Shown: positions 11,788-22,672, counted from the stretch's first letter. The stretch is 64,000 bases of DNA from Tetmemena sp. SeJ-2015 (GCA_027382625.1 JAJKFJ010023006.1:1-64000), one strand, 5' to 3'. A program made the numbers and translations. The notes: generated by a model not told the origin, from the letters alone.

Positions 11788-13223
11788 ATGAAGAAGCAAT
11801 TAGTGATGATGGCAGCTGTGGTGGTAATGCTATCTTTTGCGGTGCAAGGCATTGAAAAGTTACACATTTTTTAATGTAACATAACAGCACCCTATATATT
11901 CGGCTACTGGTTTCCGTTTAAATTTACCTTTTACTTTAAACACCCCCGATGTAAACTACTAACTGGAAGAAGAGTTTGGGGTAACGATACCAAAAAGGAT
12001 TTGATTAAAAAGCATAAAGCTTAAATAATTTTTTTTATGAAAAAAAATTTTTTTTTTAATAGACTGTTTATTAAGGCCTCCTAAAATATTTTTGCAATAA
12101 GGATAATATCCCAAACACCGTGGGCGCATCGTTCGACTTAGCTTGGACACAAGAAAAAAAGAAAAATTAAGAAAGAGCCTTTTAAAATTGAAAGTAACTA
12201 GCACTTGGATGAAACAGTGGTGAACGATGTAACGTAGATTTTATACAAAAGTTTTTTGTAGATCCCGAAAATACGGGGGCTGTAATGAAGTCAGCTTACC
12301 CTCGCGGCACCAATTTTATTTGGTCGCGTATTGGTGAAAAATTTTGTTGAAAGCGAAACCTATCTATTACCTTTTCAACCGTGGAAAGCGCAATGCGGGC
12401 CCTGTTTGATAGTGTCCCCAAATACACGGCGATAGAGAACAGATGATTCCCCTAAAAATAGCCGAACAACTTTGGGGACTATTTTATCGATTGCTGGCCT
12501 TATCCTTATCTTTCGAAAACTGCTAAAGCACTGGGGGGAAAGGGGGGCCGCTACATTTTTGTATTCCATTTCGGCTTTTGATATGGAAAGTATCATCAAC
12601 GACAGTTGATAAAAAGTGAACCAATCTGCCATGCGCGATGCACAGAAAACCTCTGCACTGCCCGATGCCTATGGCGAGAAGAAGGCAGAAAGGGGCGCCT
12701 TTTGATGCAACATACTTGGCTTGTAAAATCATCATCCGCCCATCGCGGGTTAGGGAAAAGATGCTTTCCCGATAGTTTTTTACTACGGGCTGTGGCGTGC
12801 AAGTTTTCTGCTAACATTATGTTGCAAATGGTGGAAACGATAGTGTAGGTATTACTTATGTAGATGATTTACCCGACTTGAAAATTGCTTCGCTACCCTT
12901 AGAAAAGCCCCATACTATGTACAACGCCATAACGCACGAGTTACTTTTTAAGGAACTGCTAGATACTTGTCCCAATTTGCTTGTTCCCAATCCCGCTTGT
13001 CCCAGTTAGCAGCCGACTAATGAGAAGGATTAACCCTTGGCAAGATATAGCATTGGGGCTAAATGGTGATTTGCGATTCTAACCAACGGCCTTGCACGAT
13101 TACGGCATACATTCAGTAGCTTTCCGTAGTGAAAAGGGTATATAGCCTATTACGAAAGCCAAGGCTGCCAGCGTGCAAGTATGGTTTTCGGTAGAAAAGG
13201 AGCGGGAGCTAATTACTTCTTAG
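11788..13223 (+). CDS. Unidentified secreted protein gene(s), badly broken
   Basis: ATG at 11788 opens a short hydrophobic leader (MKKQLVMMAAVVVMLSFAV) resembling a signal peptide, interrupted after 28 codons. Downstream plus-strand pieces read coherently but switch frame often. Examples are EEFGVTIPK..DLIKKHKA (about 11970), NTGAVMKSAYPRGTNFIW (about 12270), ITYVDDLPDLKIASLPL (about 12850) and AITHELLFKELLDTCPNLL (about 12930). The end reads SVQVWFSVEKEREL followed by a stop overlapping the helicase end. I do not recognise the family. It could be one gene of about 470 codons or two. Confidence 0.35.
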
Positions 13224-14536
13224 GCTTGCGTTTTTTCGGCTTGCCCTATTTTTAGTTTCAGCTTCTCGGCACGGGTCATGTGATATTCACTTTCTTGTTC
13301 TTTTGCCAGCTTTTGTGGGAAAGGCCACACCCTGCTCAGGGATTTTTAACTTATCCTGTATGTTGCGCGTTTCGTTGTTCGGCATCTCATCGCGCGTTTG
13401 TACGTCCGATATTTCCAAGCCTTCAGGGTTTGGGGTAACAGGTACTTTTAAACTTCATCAACTTTCTTGCCCCTTCTAAACTCGTCCCCGCGCGGGCTGG
13501 CGAAGGTGATAGAGATACCTTTTTATCGGCAGGCCCCCCCTACGGCTATGCGGTGTATGTAGCTCTCAGGCACATCGGGCACATGAAATTGAAACGGGCT
13601 TACTTCGCTTTTATCTAAACGCGCGCTATATGTCGGGAGTATCAAAGGGGGGTAGCTGCCATCTTGAAATTTTTCTACGGGAAAAAACCTATTGTTCTGC
13701 GATTTGTTGGAGTGTATTACACCCATCTTGCCTTTTAAAATTCGGTGCTATAAGTTCATACACATCATCCGCCATTTTTTTGGTAGCGGTAAACACCAAC
13801 ACCTTTTTCATTTTGCATGCTGCTAAGCAACATATCCAGTAGGTTTATTTTGGTATTGAAGTTCGGCACTTCATACGCCGTCTGCGTTATTTTTCTCTAA
13901 TGGCGAACCGGCGGGTTTGCAGCTTCTATCTTTTCAGGCCCCATTAAAGAAGTCGTTTATCAATGCCTTCCCTCATGGGTTTAGCGTAGCACTGAACATC
14001 AAGTTCTGGCGCTTCTGCGGTAGCAGCGTTAATATATTCGTTAACTGATACCTAAACCCAAGGCTTAACATTTCACCCACCTCGTCTATCACCAGCTTTT
14101 TATGCTCTTCATCTTCAAGCTGCCGTTCAGCGCAAGGTCGAACACAGGGCCCGGGCGTACCCACTACTATATTCTGCCCTTATACAACGCAGCCATTTGT
14201 GTTTTAATGTTGGTCCCCCCATATACGCCCACCACCTTTACGCTCATGTATTTGCTTAGCAGTTCGGCGGTTTTTACCACTGTGTTACCAGCTCGCGCGT
14301 GGGTACCATTACAATATTCTCGGCACGGCATCTTTGCTAAACCCCCACTGGCGCAACGCAGGCAATAGGTAAGAATAGGGTTTTGCCCGTACCCGTTTGG
14401 CTATAACCACTACATCGGGCCACTCATCACCCCAAAGGGGAAAACTTTGTGCTGTATAGTAGTAGGCTTGGTATACTTTCAAGTCGGCCAATGCATTCAG
14501 CAAGGGGTTGTTCAGGTTTAAATCTTCAAATGTCAT
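13213..14536 (-). CDS. DEAD-box RNA helicase (RhlE-like), fragmented
   Basis: The start MTFEDLNLNNPLLNAL is the usual Q-motif neighbourhood. Helicase motifs follow across frames: QTGTGKTL (motif I, about 14390), VPTREL (Ia), GTPGRV (Ib), motif II as VIDEVGEML rather than DEAD, and LMFSATL (motif III). A Lys/Arg-rich tail ends GKPKKRKPKK-stop. Such helicases unwind structured RNA in ribosome assembly or mRNA decay, often at low temperature. It is the last gene of a five-gene minus-strand operon. Its end overlaps the end of the convergent unknown gene by about 11 bases. At least eight indels are needed. Confidence 0.82.
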
Positions 14537-14559
14537 CGCCGCAAAAGGTAGTTAATAAT

Positions 14560-15102
14560 ACAAACACGCGTCCCTTAGCATCTTCTATAGGCGCTGCCCT
14601 TTGTGCGCGCAAATCGATGTTGCGCTGCGGTATGCCTTCGGCATCGGGGTAGCGGCTCTAGGGCGCGCTCCACGCTTTTTCCTCGCGCAGTATGGTGCAG
14701 CATAGGGTAGGGCGAGCGGTTGGTAAAGTTAGATGCATGTCGGCCTCCTACCTTTAAAGCAATAATTTTGGGTGGAAGGTCGCCACTTTGGTATGTGCCC
14801 TTTGTAGCCATTCTCTTCAGTTTTCCTCGGCACATTCTACTAGGTCAAGGTAGTCCTCAATTCATCGAAGCCTATGGTAGAATGATGATGGTGGTTTCTA
14901 TTTCGGGGTTGGTATCCAGCAGTTCGCATTCGTTCAAAAATACTTGCAGCAAAGGGGTTCAGGTCGGCGTCTTTTCCTCTACATGGTAGCGCACCGTACC
15001 CTGCTTTACTTCCTTGGCAGCGAAGGGGCAAAAATTACATCCTATTACTACGTCTTTTATCCATTTCTTAGTGTTGTCAATCAGGGTCTGTCTATCGGGC
15101 AT
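14560..15102 (-). CDS. DUF1415 family protein
   Basis: MPDRQTLIDNTKKW then IKDVVIGCNFCPFAAKEVKQ matches the start of DUF1415 proteins. Later pieces GTVRYHVEE, ETTIIILP, LDLVECAEE, NFTNRSPYPMLH, SVERALE and RNIDFA are the family's conserved blocks in the right order, although the frame changes several times. Length about 180 residues as expected. Function is unknown; the conserved Cys-Pro-Phe and the Asn-Arg-Ser-Pro-Tyr-Pro block suggest a binding site. Its start overlaps the VF530 gene end by roughly ten bases. The C-terminus is uncertain by some 30 bases. Confidence 0.75.
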
Positions 15103-15337
15103 GTGCTTTTATGTTGTGGGGTTTTGGTTCACGGTTTTTAATATATAAATTCTCTACCTTTTTTCTAGCCCATTCTGTTTTACGTAGAAACTTTAGGCTG
15201 CTTTGCAGGCTAGGGTTATCATTAAAACAGTTAATGGGTATAAGCTTGCCAAGCTCTTCCCAGCCGTATTGCTCTACCAAGTACTCAATTACATAGGCCA
15301 AGGTTTTGCCATGCAGCGGATTGTTCTTCTGTTCCAT
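15092..15337 (-). CDS. VF530 family DNA-binding protein (DUF2132)
   Basis: This intact 81-residue ORF has the family blocks NNPLHGKTL, YGWEELGKLIPINCF, NPSLQSSLKFLRKTEWAR and KVENLY. VF530 proteins are small helical proteins reported to bind DNA; their role is not established. It begins 7 bases after the YwbE stop and its end overlaps the next gene, so it is translationally linked within the operon. One of the few genes here with no frameshift. Confidence 0.88.
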   Translation of the reverse strand: MEQKNNPLHGKTLAYVIEYLVEQYGWEELGKLIPINCFNDNPSLQSSLKFLRKTEWARKKVENLYIKNREPKPHNIKAHAR

Positions 15338-15343
15338 GTTTAG

Positions 15344-15534
15344 TCAAGTATTTGTTTTTACGCGGCCTATCTGGCCATCTTCTAGTCGCACCTTTATGCC
15401 ACGGTGGTGTACAGGTGCGCTAGTTAATAAATCTTTTACTATGCCCTCAGTCAATGCACCGCTGCGCTGGTCTTTCTTCAGCACTATCATTACGTGCGTG
15501 CAGGTTTTATATCTGCCCTTACTGTTCCGTTCAT
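15344..15534 (-). CDS. YwbE family protein (DUF2196)
   Basis: A small protein of about 63 residues. MNGTVRADIKPA leads, after one indel, into VMIVLKKDQRSGALTEGIV, LLTSAPVHHRGIKVRLEDG and GRVKTNT-stop. These are diagnostic of YwbE, an uncharacterised small beta-rich protein. The ATG overlaps the TGA of the WYL regulator (ATGA), fixing the start. It sits between the regulator and VF530 in a compact operon. Confidence 0.82.
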
Positions 15535-16539
15535 GCTTCGCTATATGCTTTTACCATGGCCTTCGCCGTTTGTTTCAATTCTTCTGCCAGTGCCTAGCCG
15601 TAACACTTTTACATTGGCACCATAGCTTAGCAACTGCATTTTTAGCTCGGTGTTTATCACTAACTCCAACGACACTTTCAGTTCCGTTTTGCTATCCTTC
15701 ATCACCTTCTGCGAGGCATGTATCGGCATTGTTTTTATGTACTTACCTTGTATGGGTAGAAAAAGAAAGCACCACCTTCTCGGGCTTGCCCTCTGCTATG
15801 CTTACGCCTAGTACATTGTTGTAAAAGTTCTTCTTATCTATTCTTTCCTTCCTCGCTAAACACATCGTTGGTCAGTTGCAAGTCCACAATCCTATCTAGC
15901 GCGAAGGTCAATATCTTATGGTCCTTCTTGCTGATGCCATTACCTATTACATACCAAAAGTTTTTCGACTCGCGGATTAAGTAAGGCTCCAATAAGTTTT
16001 GCGTTACCGTATCGCTGCCGTGCTTTGATAGCTGAATTTTTATAACCCTGCGCTCGCTTATGGCCTTCAGTATCGGCTCTACGTATTCAATGCCTTTAAT
16101 TATAAAAGGCTTATCCAACTGTATGTGGTCGCTCTCGCCGCGCGCATCTTTATTCAACTTTACGGTAGAAGCAATCTTCATAATCGCCTCTTCAAATTCT
16201 TTAATAGCCGGCAGGTGCTTAAACTGGTCCAATATGCTTATGGCAAAGTTCAAGCCCATGCAGTTCATCGGCACTTACGGGCAAGTTGCTTATTGAATAA
16301 TTAGCATCGCTATACTCATACGTGCGCTCCTTCTTATTGTAAGCTATCGGTGCATTAAAGTTTAGCGCCTGGCTGTAGCGCATCTCCTGCAAGTCTAGCT
16401 GTACCGTGCGCTTGCTTACAGGCTTATCCATCTTTTCGTTCAGGTACTCTATCAAATCCTCTAAGGTTGGGTAAGGCTTCTTGCGCAGCCGCGCATCTAT
16501 GTATCGGTATCGTGTGTAAGCTTCTCTGTTTAATGGCAT
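15531..16539 (-). CDS. WYL domain-containing transcriptional regulator
   Basis: About 330 residues. The N-terminal winged-helix part starts MPLNREAYTRYRYIDARL and includes TLEDLIEYLNEKM and SKRTVQLDLQEM. A central WYL ligand-sensing domain follows (AISERRVIKIQLSKHG, YLIRESKNFWYVIG, TFALDRI), with a C-terminal helix-rich region ending AMVKAYSEA-stop. The family is mostly repressors or activators sensing nucleic acid or nucleotides, often near defence or DNA-repair genes. It heads the operon to the DEAD-box helicase and faces a divergent set of small plus-strand ORFs, so it may control both directions. Breaks near 16255, 15835, 15740 and 15590. Confidence 0.85.
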
Positions 16540-16696
16540 GGTTTAAGTTTTTTAAGCCTTTGTGCTTACCTCTAACTCCCTAAAGGGTGAAGCGAAAAGC
16601 CCTACCGTATAAAAAAAACAATAAAAAATTCACTACGCAAATACATTGCGCAGCGCGACCGCAATTTTTGTTTTCGTAATCACAACGGAAACAGTT

Positions 16697-17101
16697 ATGA
16701 CAAACAACAAAAACACAACACTTAGCAAGAACGAGATTTTCGTAAACGAAATCGTGTTCTACAACCGCGATAACATTTCGCTATTGGGTTTTTGTGCCAG
16801 CAGGGCAGAAAATATGCCGAGGCCGAATACATTATCAGCCGTGCGCACTTGAACGCTTTACTGCTTAACAATGGCAGAAGCGGCCGCGAGTAAAGCGCCA
16901 TATAGAGCAGCTTTTGCCACGCCGCACCAAGTACCTGCCACTATTAACCTAATAGATATGATGGGTACTACACAGGCGCTTGAAGCCAAAGAAATAGTGC
17001 TGAACAAGGCGAAGGACAACGCCAACTTATTGTATGTAAAGGCCATAGATAGCGCCGTCACCACACGTAAGTTTTTTATTAATAATCGACTAAAAGTATA
17101 G
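16697..17101 (+). CDS. Hypothetical protein, divergent from WYL regulator
   Basis: MTNNKNTTLSKNEIFVNEIV is followed, past two single-base shifts near 16797 and 16875, by AEYIISRAHLNALL, then NLIDMMGTTQALEAKEIVL and a C-terminal TTRKFFINNRLKV-stop. I read it as one soluble, mostly helical protein of about 133 residues. An alternative is two overlapping ORFs, with the second starting at 16871. I recognise no family. It is followed three bases later by another small ORF and lies opposite the WYL regulator. Confidence 0.45.
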
Positions 17102-17103
17102 GC

Positions 17104-17301
17104 ATGAAAGCAATAAAAATATACCAATATAAAAGGACCAAAAACCACACGAACGATTACTTAAAGTCGCTTAACAACGACGAATTGCAAAACGTGTAAT
17201 GGCAGAAAGCTTTATGTATGGTTTAAACCTGCCGGCCTTATGAAAAAATGCAGGACGAACTGCAAAGGAGAAAACTGACTACACAACCTGCCTTATTCTA
17301 A
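17104..17301 (+). CDS. Small hypothetical protein
   Basis: MKAIKIYQYKRTKNHTND leads to a stop after 31 codons. Two small shifts recover MAESFMYGLNLPAYEKMQ and a C-terminal LTTQPALF-stop, giving about 65 residues. It is basic and soluble with no known motif. It is three bases downstream of the previous ORF and ahead of a strong terminator at 17357, so the two form a short transcript. Confidence 0.45.
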
Positions 17302-17356
17302 AAAAACAAGCCGCTACTTACCTTTTTCTTGTTGCTATGACCCTTCCCCGGGTTTA

Positions 17357-17393
17357 GCCCTGCGCAATGGGTGTGCGCAGGGCTTTTATTTTT
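17357..17393 (+). terminator. Strong Rho-independent terminator
   Basis: GCCCTGCGCA and TGCGCAGGGC form a perfect 10-base stem around a 7-base loop, followed by TTTTATTTTT. It closes the small-ORF transcript from 16697 and separates it from the next gene, which starts five bases later. Confidence 0.9.
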
Positions 17394-17397
17394 GCTT

Positions 17398-17828
17398 ATG
17401 GCAACTATATGCGTACATTTAGAAATATGTACGCCATACGAAACCTCGATAAATTGATAGCTGTTCTACCCGAATGGAGAGACCGCGATGTAGCATTTAT
17501 AACCGGTATGGTGTGGACGGACAAACACCGACCTTACGCTTTACTTGCTATCGCAGGAAAGGAAAGACGGTACATGGCCCGTTTTTCGGTTTGCCGTTTG
17601 TAGAGGCTGCTGTTACCTTTAAGGCTGTAAGTTTGCTCAATATCAAATTCTCGCACTTGGCTTACCAGCAAACTAATGGACTTTAACATACGCGGCTTAG
17701 ATGATGACGATTGGGCCGATGGCAAATACAAAGTGTGCGACCTAAATGCAGATACCATTAGCTTTTATTGCGATGAAATAGTAGTAGGCGCAGTAGATGG
17801 TGATGTAGAGTTCGATAGGTTTTATTAA
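17398..17828 (+). CDS. Hypothetical protein of about 140 residues
   Basis: Pieces read in three frames: LIAVLPEWRDRDVAFITGMV, then GKTVHGPFFGLPFVEAAVTF, then NIRGLDDDDWADGKYKVCD and ADTISFYCDEIVVG, ending DVEFDRFY-stop. The acidic, aromatic character is that of a soluble protein. I recognise no family. The ATG at 17398 lies directly after the terminator T run, so its promoter would have to overlap the terminator, or the true start is further in. Confidence 0.45.
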
Positions 17829-17880
17829 AAGATATTATTTTCCATAGAAAATACCTGTAGCTACCTTGTTTGTAATTACT

Positions 17881-18586
17881 ATGGAACAGGCAAAAAACTA
17901 CTTAGTAATTGGCGGTACGCACGGTATAGGCGAACATGTAAAATAGAAAACTATGTGCCGAAGGTCACCGTGTATGGATATGGGCGCGCCATGCTAACGA
18001 AGCCTTGTATGCCGCCAACTTAACCTTTGTGCAAAACGATGTAAACGCAGCAAGCTATAACATGGATACCTTGCCAGATGCACTGCATGGCTTTGTATAC
18101 TGCCCTGGTACCATAAACCTGAAACCATTCCATAGGTTTACCGAAGAAGATTTTTTAAACGACTGAAGGTGAACCTAATAGGTGCGGTGCGCACTACGCA
18201 AGCGGTGTTGCCTGCACTTAAAAAATCGCGCGATGCATCTATCGTATATTTTAGTACGGTAGCAGTAGCACAAGGCATGGGTTTTTCATGCAAGTATAGC
18301 CTCGGCTAAAGGTGCCATAGAGGGCCTAACACGTAGCTGGCAGCTGAGTTGGCGCCTACGGTTAGGTAAATGCAGTGGCACCCTCGCTTACCGATACCCC
18401 TTTGGCGGCAAGCTGTTAGCTACAGAAGAGAAGAAGGAGTTGGCACAAAAGCGCCACCCGCTGCAGCGCTATGGTAATGCAGAAAATATAGCATCATTGG
18501 TTTGCTTTCTGCTTTCAAACAACAGCGACTTTATTACAGGGCAGATATTACATGCCGATGGGGGATTATCATCTGTAAGGGCCTAG
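17881..18586 (+). CDS. SDR family oxidoreductase
   Basis: A short-chain dehydrogenase of about 235 residues: MEQAKNYLVIGGTHGIGEHV carries the Gly-rich NAD(P)-binding motif. FVYCPG replaces the usual NNAG, IVYFSTVAVAQGM gives the catalytic-Ser strand, YS..AKGA supplies Tyr and Lys, and the C-terminus NSDFITGQILHADGGLSSVRA-type ending is classical. The substrate is unknown. The next gene is an FAD-dependent saturase-like enzyme 84 bases downstream, which suggests a shared lipid or isoprenoid redox step (inference). Four to five frameshifts. Confidence 0.83.
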
Positions 18587-18670
18587 TAGGTTTATATACA
18601 GTTTTTGGTTAAAATAAGAGGTGTAGATATTTCGTCTTTCGTTTACACTTATTATATTTTTAACCCTGAT

Positions 18671-20234
18671 ATGGAACAATTATTCAAGTCGTACAAACAG
18701 GAGAAAATAACTGGCGAGTACGATTTTATAGTAATAGGCTCGGGCCTAGGCGGTATGAGTACCGCAGCTTTTTTAGCAAAGGAAGGCAAGAAGGTGCTGG
18801 TGCTAGAAAGGCACTACACCCCAGGGGGTTTTACCCACGTGTTTACCGTAAAAAATTTGAATTGGGACGTAGGCGTCCACTATGTAGGCGAGTAAATCGC
18901 CCATATACTTTGCTGGCCAAAATGTTCAAGTACATAACTAATGGCGAACTGCATTGGGCCGATATGGCGATGTGTACGACAAGATGATTTTCGGCAAACA
19001 AGTGTACGAGTACCGCAAAGGCGATGATGAATTTAAGGCGAAGATGAAAGAGTACTTTCCTGCACCTGAAGATCAAAAATCGATAGACGATTACGTAGCC
19101 TTGATACGAAAAACGCAGAAGGAAGGTAGTATGCGCTTTGCGGTAAAAGGAATGCCTACTATTATGCGTTGGGTAATGGGCCCGTGGTTGATGCGCAAGG
19201 CGATGAAGGGGAACAAAAGCACCTTAGAAATGTTGCGCACCATCACCAAAAACGAGAAGCTGATAGCAGTGCTTACAGGGCAGTTTGGCGACTATGGTCT
19301 ACCGCCTGCCGAGAGCAGCTTTTTGATGCATGCTAGTTTGGTAAAGCACTACCTAAAAGGCGGCAACTACCCTGTAGCGGCTCGGCTAGGATATTTGAAA
19401 CCATAGCACCTATAGTGCAAGCTGCAGGTGGCGATTGTGTTTATTAACGCGCCCGTACAAGAGTGATAGTGAAGATAACAAAGCAGTAGTGTGCGCTTGG
19501 AAGATAGCAAGGAATACTTTGCGCCTACTATTAGTTAGTAGTGCAGGTATACTCACACTTATCAGCGTTTGCTACCGCAAGATGTACGTGCGAAAGCATA
19601 AGTTTGATGAACTATTGAAAGCGTAAAGCCATCGTAGGGCACGTGTGCCTGTATGTAGGTATGAACCACCCTAAGAGTGAGTTGAACTTGGGTACAGCTA
19701 ACTACTGGATATTTCCCGTAACTACGACCACGATTAAGAACATAACGGAATACCTAAAGAACCCCGATGCGGAAATACCCGTGGTGTATGTGTCCTTCCC
19801 TGCTGCTAAGGACCCTGATTGGAGAAGCGCCACCCAGAGCGTAGTACGCTGGAAATAATAACCTTGCCCTTACGAGTGGTATGCACAGTGGGAAGATACA
19901 CGCTGGAAAAGCGCGGTGCCGACTATGAGGCCGTGAAGGAAAAACTAGCCCAACGCTTGTTGGAAAAACTGTACGAGCAAGAGCCCAGCTACGCGGCAAG
20001 GTTGACTATTATGAGTTAAGCACTCCACTTAGCACGCAGCACTTCGTAAACTACAAATACGGCGAGCTATACGGCATAGACCACGACATGAAGCGCTTTG
20101 AACAAACATTCCTAGAGCCTAAAACGCCTGTGAAGAACTTCTACCTAACAGGTCAGGATATTGTAAGCTGCGGTGTAGGCGGCGCACTGGTAAGCGGCCT
20201 GCTAACGGCTTCTACCATTACAGGTAAAACCTAA
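18671..20234 (+). CDS. FAD-dependent oxidoreductase, phytoene-desaturase / retinol-saturase-like
   Basis: About 520 residues. An FAD Rossmann motif near residue 22 reads VIGSGLGGMSTAAFLAKEGK followed by LVLERHYTPGGFTH, typical of the CrtI/RetSat superfamily. Further landmarks are WDVGVHYVGE, QFGDYGLPPAESSFLMHA, and a C-terminal FYLTGQDI then GVGGALVSGLLTA, where the flavin-binding tail is expected. Relatives desaturate carotenoids or saturate retinol-like polyenes. No carotenoid genes are nearby, so a saturase or isomerase role is as likely. Breaks near 18893, 19385, 19450-19640, 19850 and 20000. Confidence 0.83.
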
Positions 20235-20351
20235 TGACGAAGTTGGGAAGAGTAAGAAATCCGGTTGCTGCCTCCTTCCCTTTAGGGGAAAGTTTATTCG
20301 GAACGTGAGTGAAGATAAATGAGGGTTAGGCAGCAAGAAACAACATCATGT

Positions 20352-20394
20352 AAAAACAAAAGCCCTCGATTATATCGAAGGGCTTTTGTTTTTA
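20352..20394. terminator. Bidirectional terminator
   Basis: A-rich ACAAAAGCCCT-CGA pairs with TCGAAGGGCTTTTGT around a TATA-type loop, with A tract before and T tract after. It lies between the convergent FAD oxidoreductase (+) and TerC (-) genes and can serve both. Confidence 0.88.
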
Positions 20395-20408
20395 TAACTA
20401 TCGCACTG

Positions 20409-21171
20409 TTACACGTTGTTTTTTGGGAAAAGTATGTTTAGGAATTCTACACCTAAGGAGAAGGCTACCGCTACGTATACGAATGCCTTGTTGATGTGTA
20501 CGCCTAGGGCTTCCAATATCAAGGTTAAGCCAATCATGATCAAAAGGCCAATGCCAATATCTGCAACGAAGGGTGTTTCTCTATTACCGCACTTACTTTA
20601 CCGCTAAATGCCATCATAATAAACATCGATATCACTACGGCAAATATCATTACCATTACGTGTGGTGTAAGGCCCACAGCAGTTAATATCGAGTCGAAAG
20701 AGAACACGATATTTGATAAGGATGATTTGTGTAATAGCACCAAACATAGTAGCTGGGGCTTTACTTTTTTGTCGCCCTCGCCAACGCCGCTACCTTGTGG
20801 TGTATTTCGGTGGTACTCTTTGCCAATAGAAATATACCGCCGCAAACAGTATCAAGTCGCGGCCGCTGATGGCAGCCGCCGCGGCAGCATCATGCACACC
20901 CATATCGGCAAACACACACTTTCAGCGGTAGGGTAAGATAGGGCGGTCAAGCCTATTATCCACGATATAGACAATAGCAAGCCCACACGGAACAGTAAGG
21001 CTATCATCAAACCTATGTTCCTCGCTTTTGCTTGTTGATCGGCAGGTAGCCTACCAGCTAAAGCGATATAAATATATGTTGTCAACGCCCAATATCACTT
21101 CCAATATGGCAAGTGTTAAAAGGCTAACCCACGCGCCTGCGGTGGCAAAATACCGTAATGTCGTAATCCAT
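20409..21171 (-). CDS. TerC family integral membrane protein
   Basis: MDYDI starts a protein of about 250 residues with the TerC signature LAILEVILGVDN at residues 18-30. Helices follow (IGLMIALLFRVGLLLSISWII, MVMIFAVVISMFIMMAFSG, LIMIGLTLILEALGVHINKA) and the end is LNILFPKNNV-stop. TerC-type proteins export or handle metals such as manganese and were first linked to tellurite resistance. A bidirectional terminator lies just downstream. Several single-base shifts interrupt it. Confidence 0.85.
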
Positions 21172-21233
21172 AGTTGGGGCAAAAATAATAATGAAAGTAT
21201 ATGACGCTAGCTAAAAGCAAATATTTCAAGAAA

Positions 21234-22574
21234 CTATGAATTATAGCATTTGCTCTGTTTCTTCCTATACTGACTATATGCAATGGCCGCTGCAGGCACA
21301 AAAGGGCACCCACCAACCTGTTAAACGTAGGCCATAGTCGTTACCAGGGTCCTTGCCATAAAGGGTAAGCATAGCAAATACGGTTACGCCGGCTGTTTGC
21401 CCTAACTTTTGGAAAGAATGCCCGCATACCGAAGAACATTCCCTCTTTGTTCTCGCCCGTTTCGCGCTGGCTTTGGTGCGCTATGTCGGCCACTACGGTA
21501 GTGGGCAATATGCTAAGAAGGCACCCGGCACACGAAGCTTATCATTAAACGCTTACTTGCACAATGGCGATACGGGAAACTACCCAAATAGAACACCTCG
21601 GCAAATACCAGTGCCACCCCCAAAAAGGAAAGCACCATCATTTTCTTCTTGCTAAACCTAGTGCCGAACTTAACCACAATAGGTACAGGATGAGGTGATA
21701 ACTACCATTACCAGCATGAAGACCGTGCCTAGCCATTCCTCTAGTTCAGCATGCTTTTAATGTAGTACATCAGGCCTGCGGTTATAATGGCTATGGCATA
21801 AAGTAGCACATATCGGCTATGGCAAACACCAGAAAGTTGCGGTTGCGCAGCGCCGTTTTAAGCGACTGCAACAGCGGTTCGGTTACAACTGCTTCTTTGC
21901 AATACTTCTTCTCATTTATTAAGAAGGAAGGCACCGCCATGCACAAGGCGGCAAACACATTCAAGCCCAATATGCAGTATTGATACGCCTGCAATCTATC
22001 TATATGCGGCAAACGTTCTGCAAGCCGCTAGCCATAGCCGGCGAGGCCGCAGATATAAGCACGCCAAACATAAAGCCGATGCTCTGCGCCATGCTTAGGT
22101 CGAGCTTTGCCTGTGGTGTTTGCCCTAGTTCTGCCAATAGCGCATTGTAAGGTATAAGGAACATACCAAAGAATAAATAGTACAGCAATTGTATTACTCC
22201 CATCCATAAAATGTTGGTGTTAGATGCATAGTGGTGCGTAGGGAAAAACAGCAGTATGCAGAAGAACGACATAGGTATAAACGCCAAGCGCATAAAGGGT
22301 ATGCGCCTGCCTAGCTTACCCTTATGCTTATCGCTAAGATGCGCTATTACAGGTCTATTATAGCATCGAAGGGCGCGGCCTGCGAACAAGATGATAGAGA
22401 TGATGTTGAAGATTTGCAATATGGTTATCTGCGGTATCAGGTTCACCATATTGGCATTGGCGGGCGGCAGGTATATGTAGCTCAACAGTACCGAAATGAT
22501 GTTCAAGCTAATGCTCCAACCAATGCACCGAAGCCGTAGGCGATATGTATTTTGGTTGGTAGTTTCTGCTTCAC
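21234..22574 (-). CDS. MFS / GPH-family sugar:cation symporter
   Basis: About 440 residues and 12 expected membrane segments. GTG start reads [19 protein letters not shown]; then [37 protein letters not shown] motif (here partly frame-broken), [31 protein letters not shown] and a C-terminal [19 protein letters not shown]. The Asp-rich loop and R-x-G-R-R motif place it in the glycoside-pentoside-hexuronide symporter group. Substrate unknown. It lies 62 bases upstream of terC on the same strand. About six frameshifts. Confidence 0.8.
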
Positions 22575-22600
22575 CCGTGCAATATAACAAAGCCGATTAT

Positions 22601-22638
22601 TCCCCTCCTTCCCGAAGCTTCGGGATATAGGAGGGGGT
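22601..22638. repeat. Palindromic intergenic repeat
   Basis: A perfect 14-base palindrome CCCGAAGCTTCGGG (22611-22624) is nested inside arms TCCCCTCC and GGAGGGG. It lies between two minus-strand genes. A related element with core GATAGCTATC is at 34764. The shape is that of a small REP-like palindrome; it may also act as a transcription-end hairpin. Confidence 0.6.
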
Positions 22639-22672
22639 AGGGGTGGTCGAAGCAAGCGCTACTTATGCATTC

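Noticed and set aside
13213..14536. Helicase as a degraded pseudogene
   Set aside because: All helicase motifs and the Lys-rich end are present in order; breaks are single-base and match the error pattern of neighbours.
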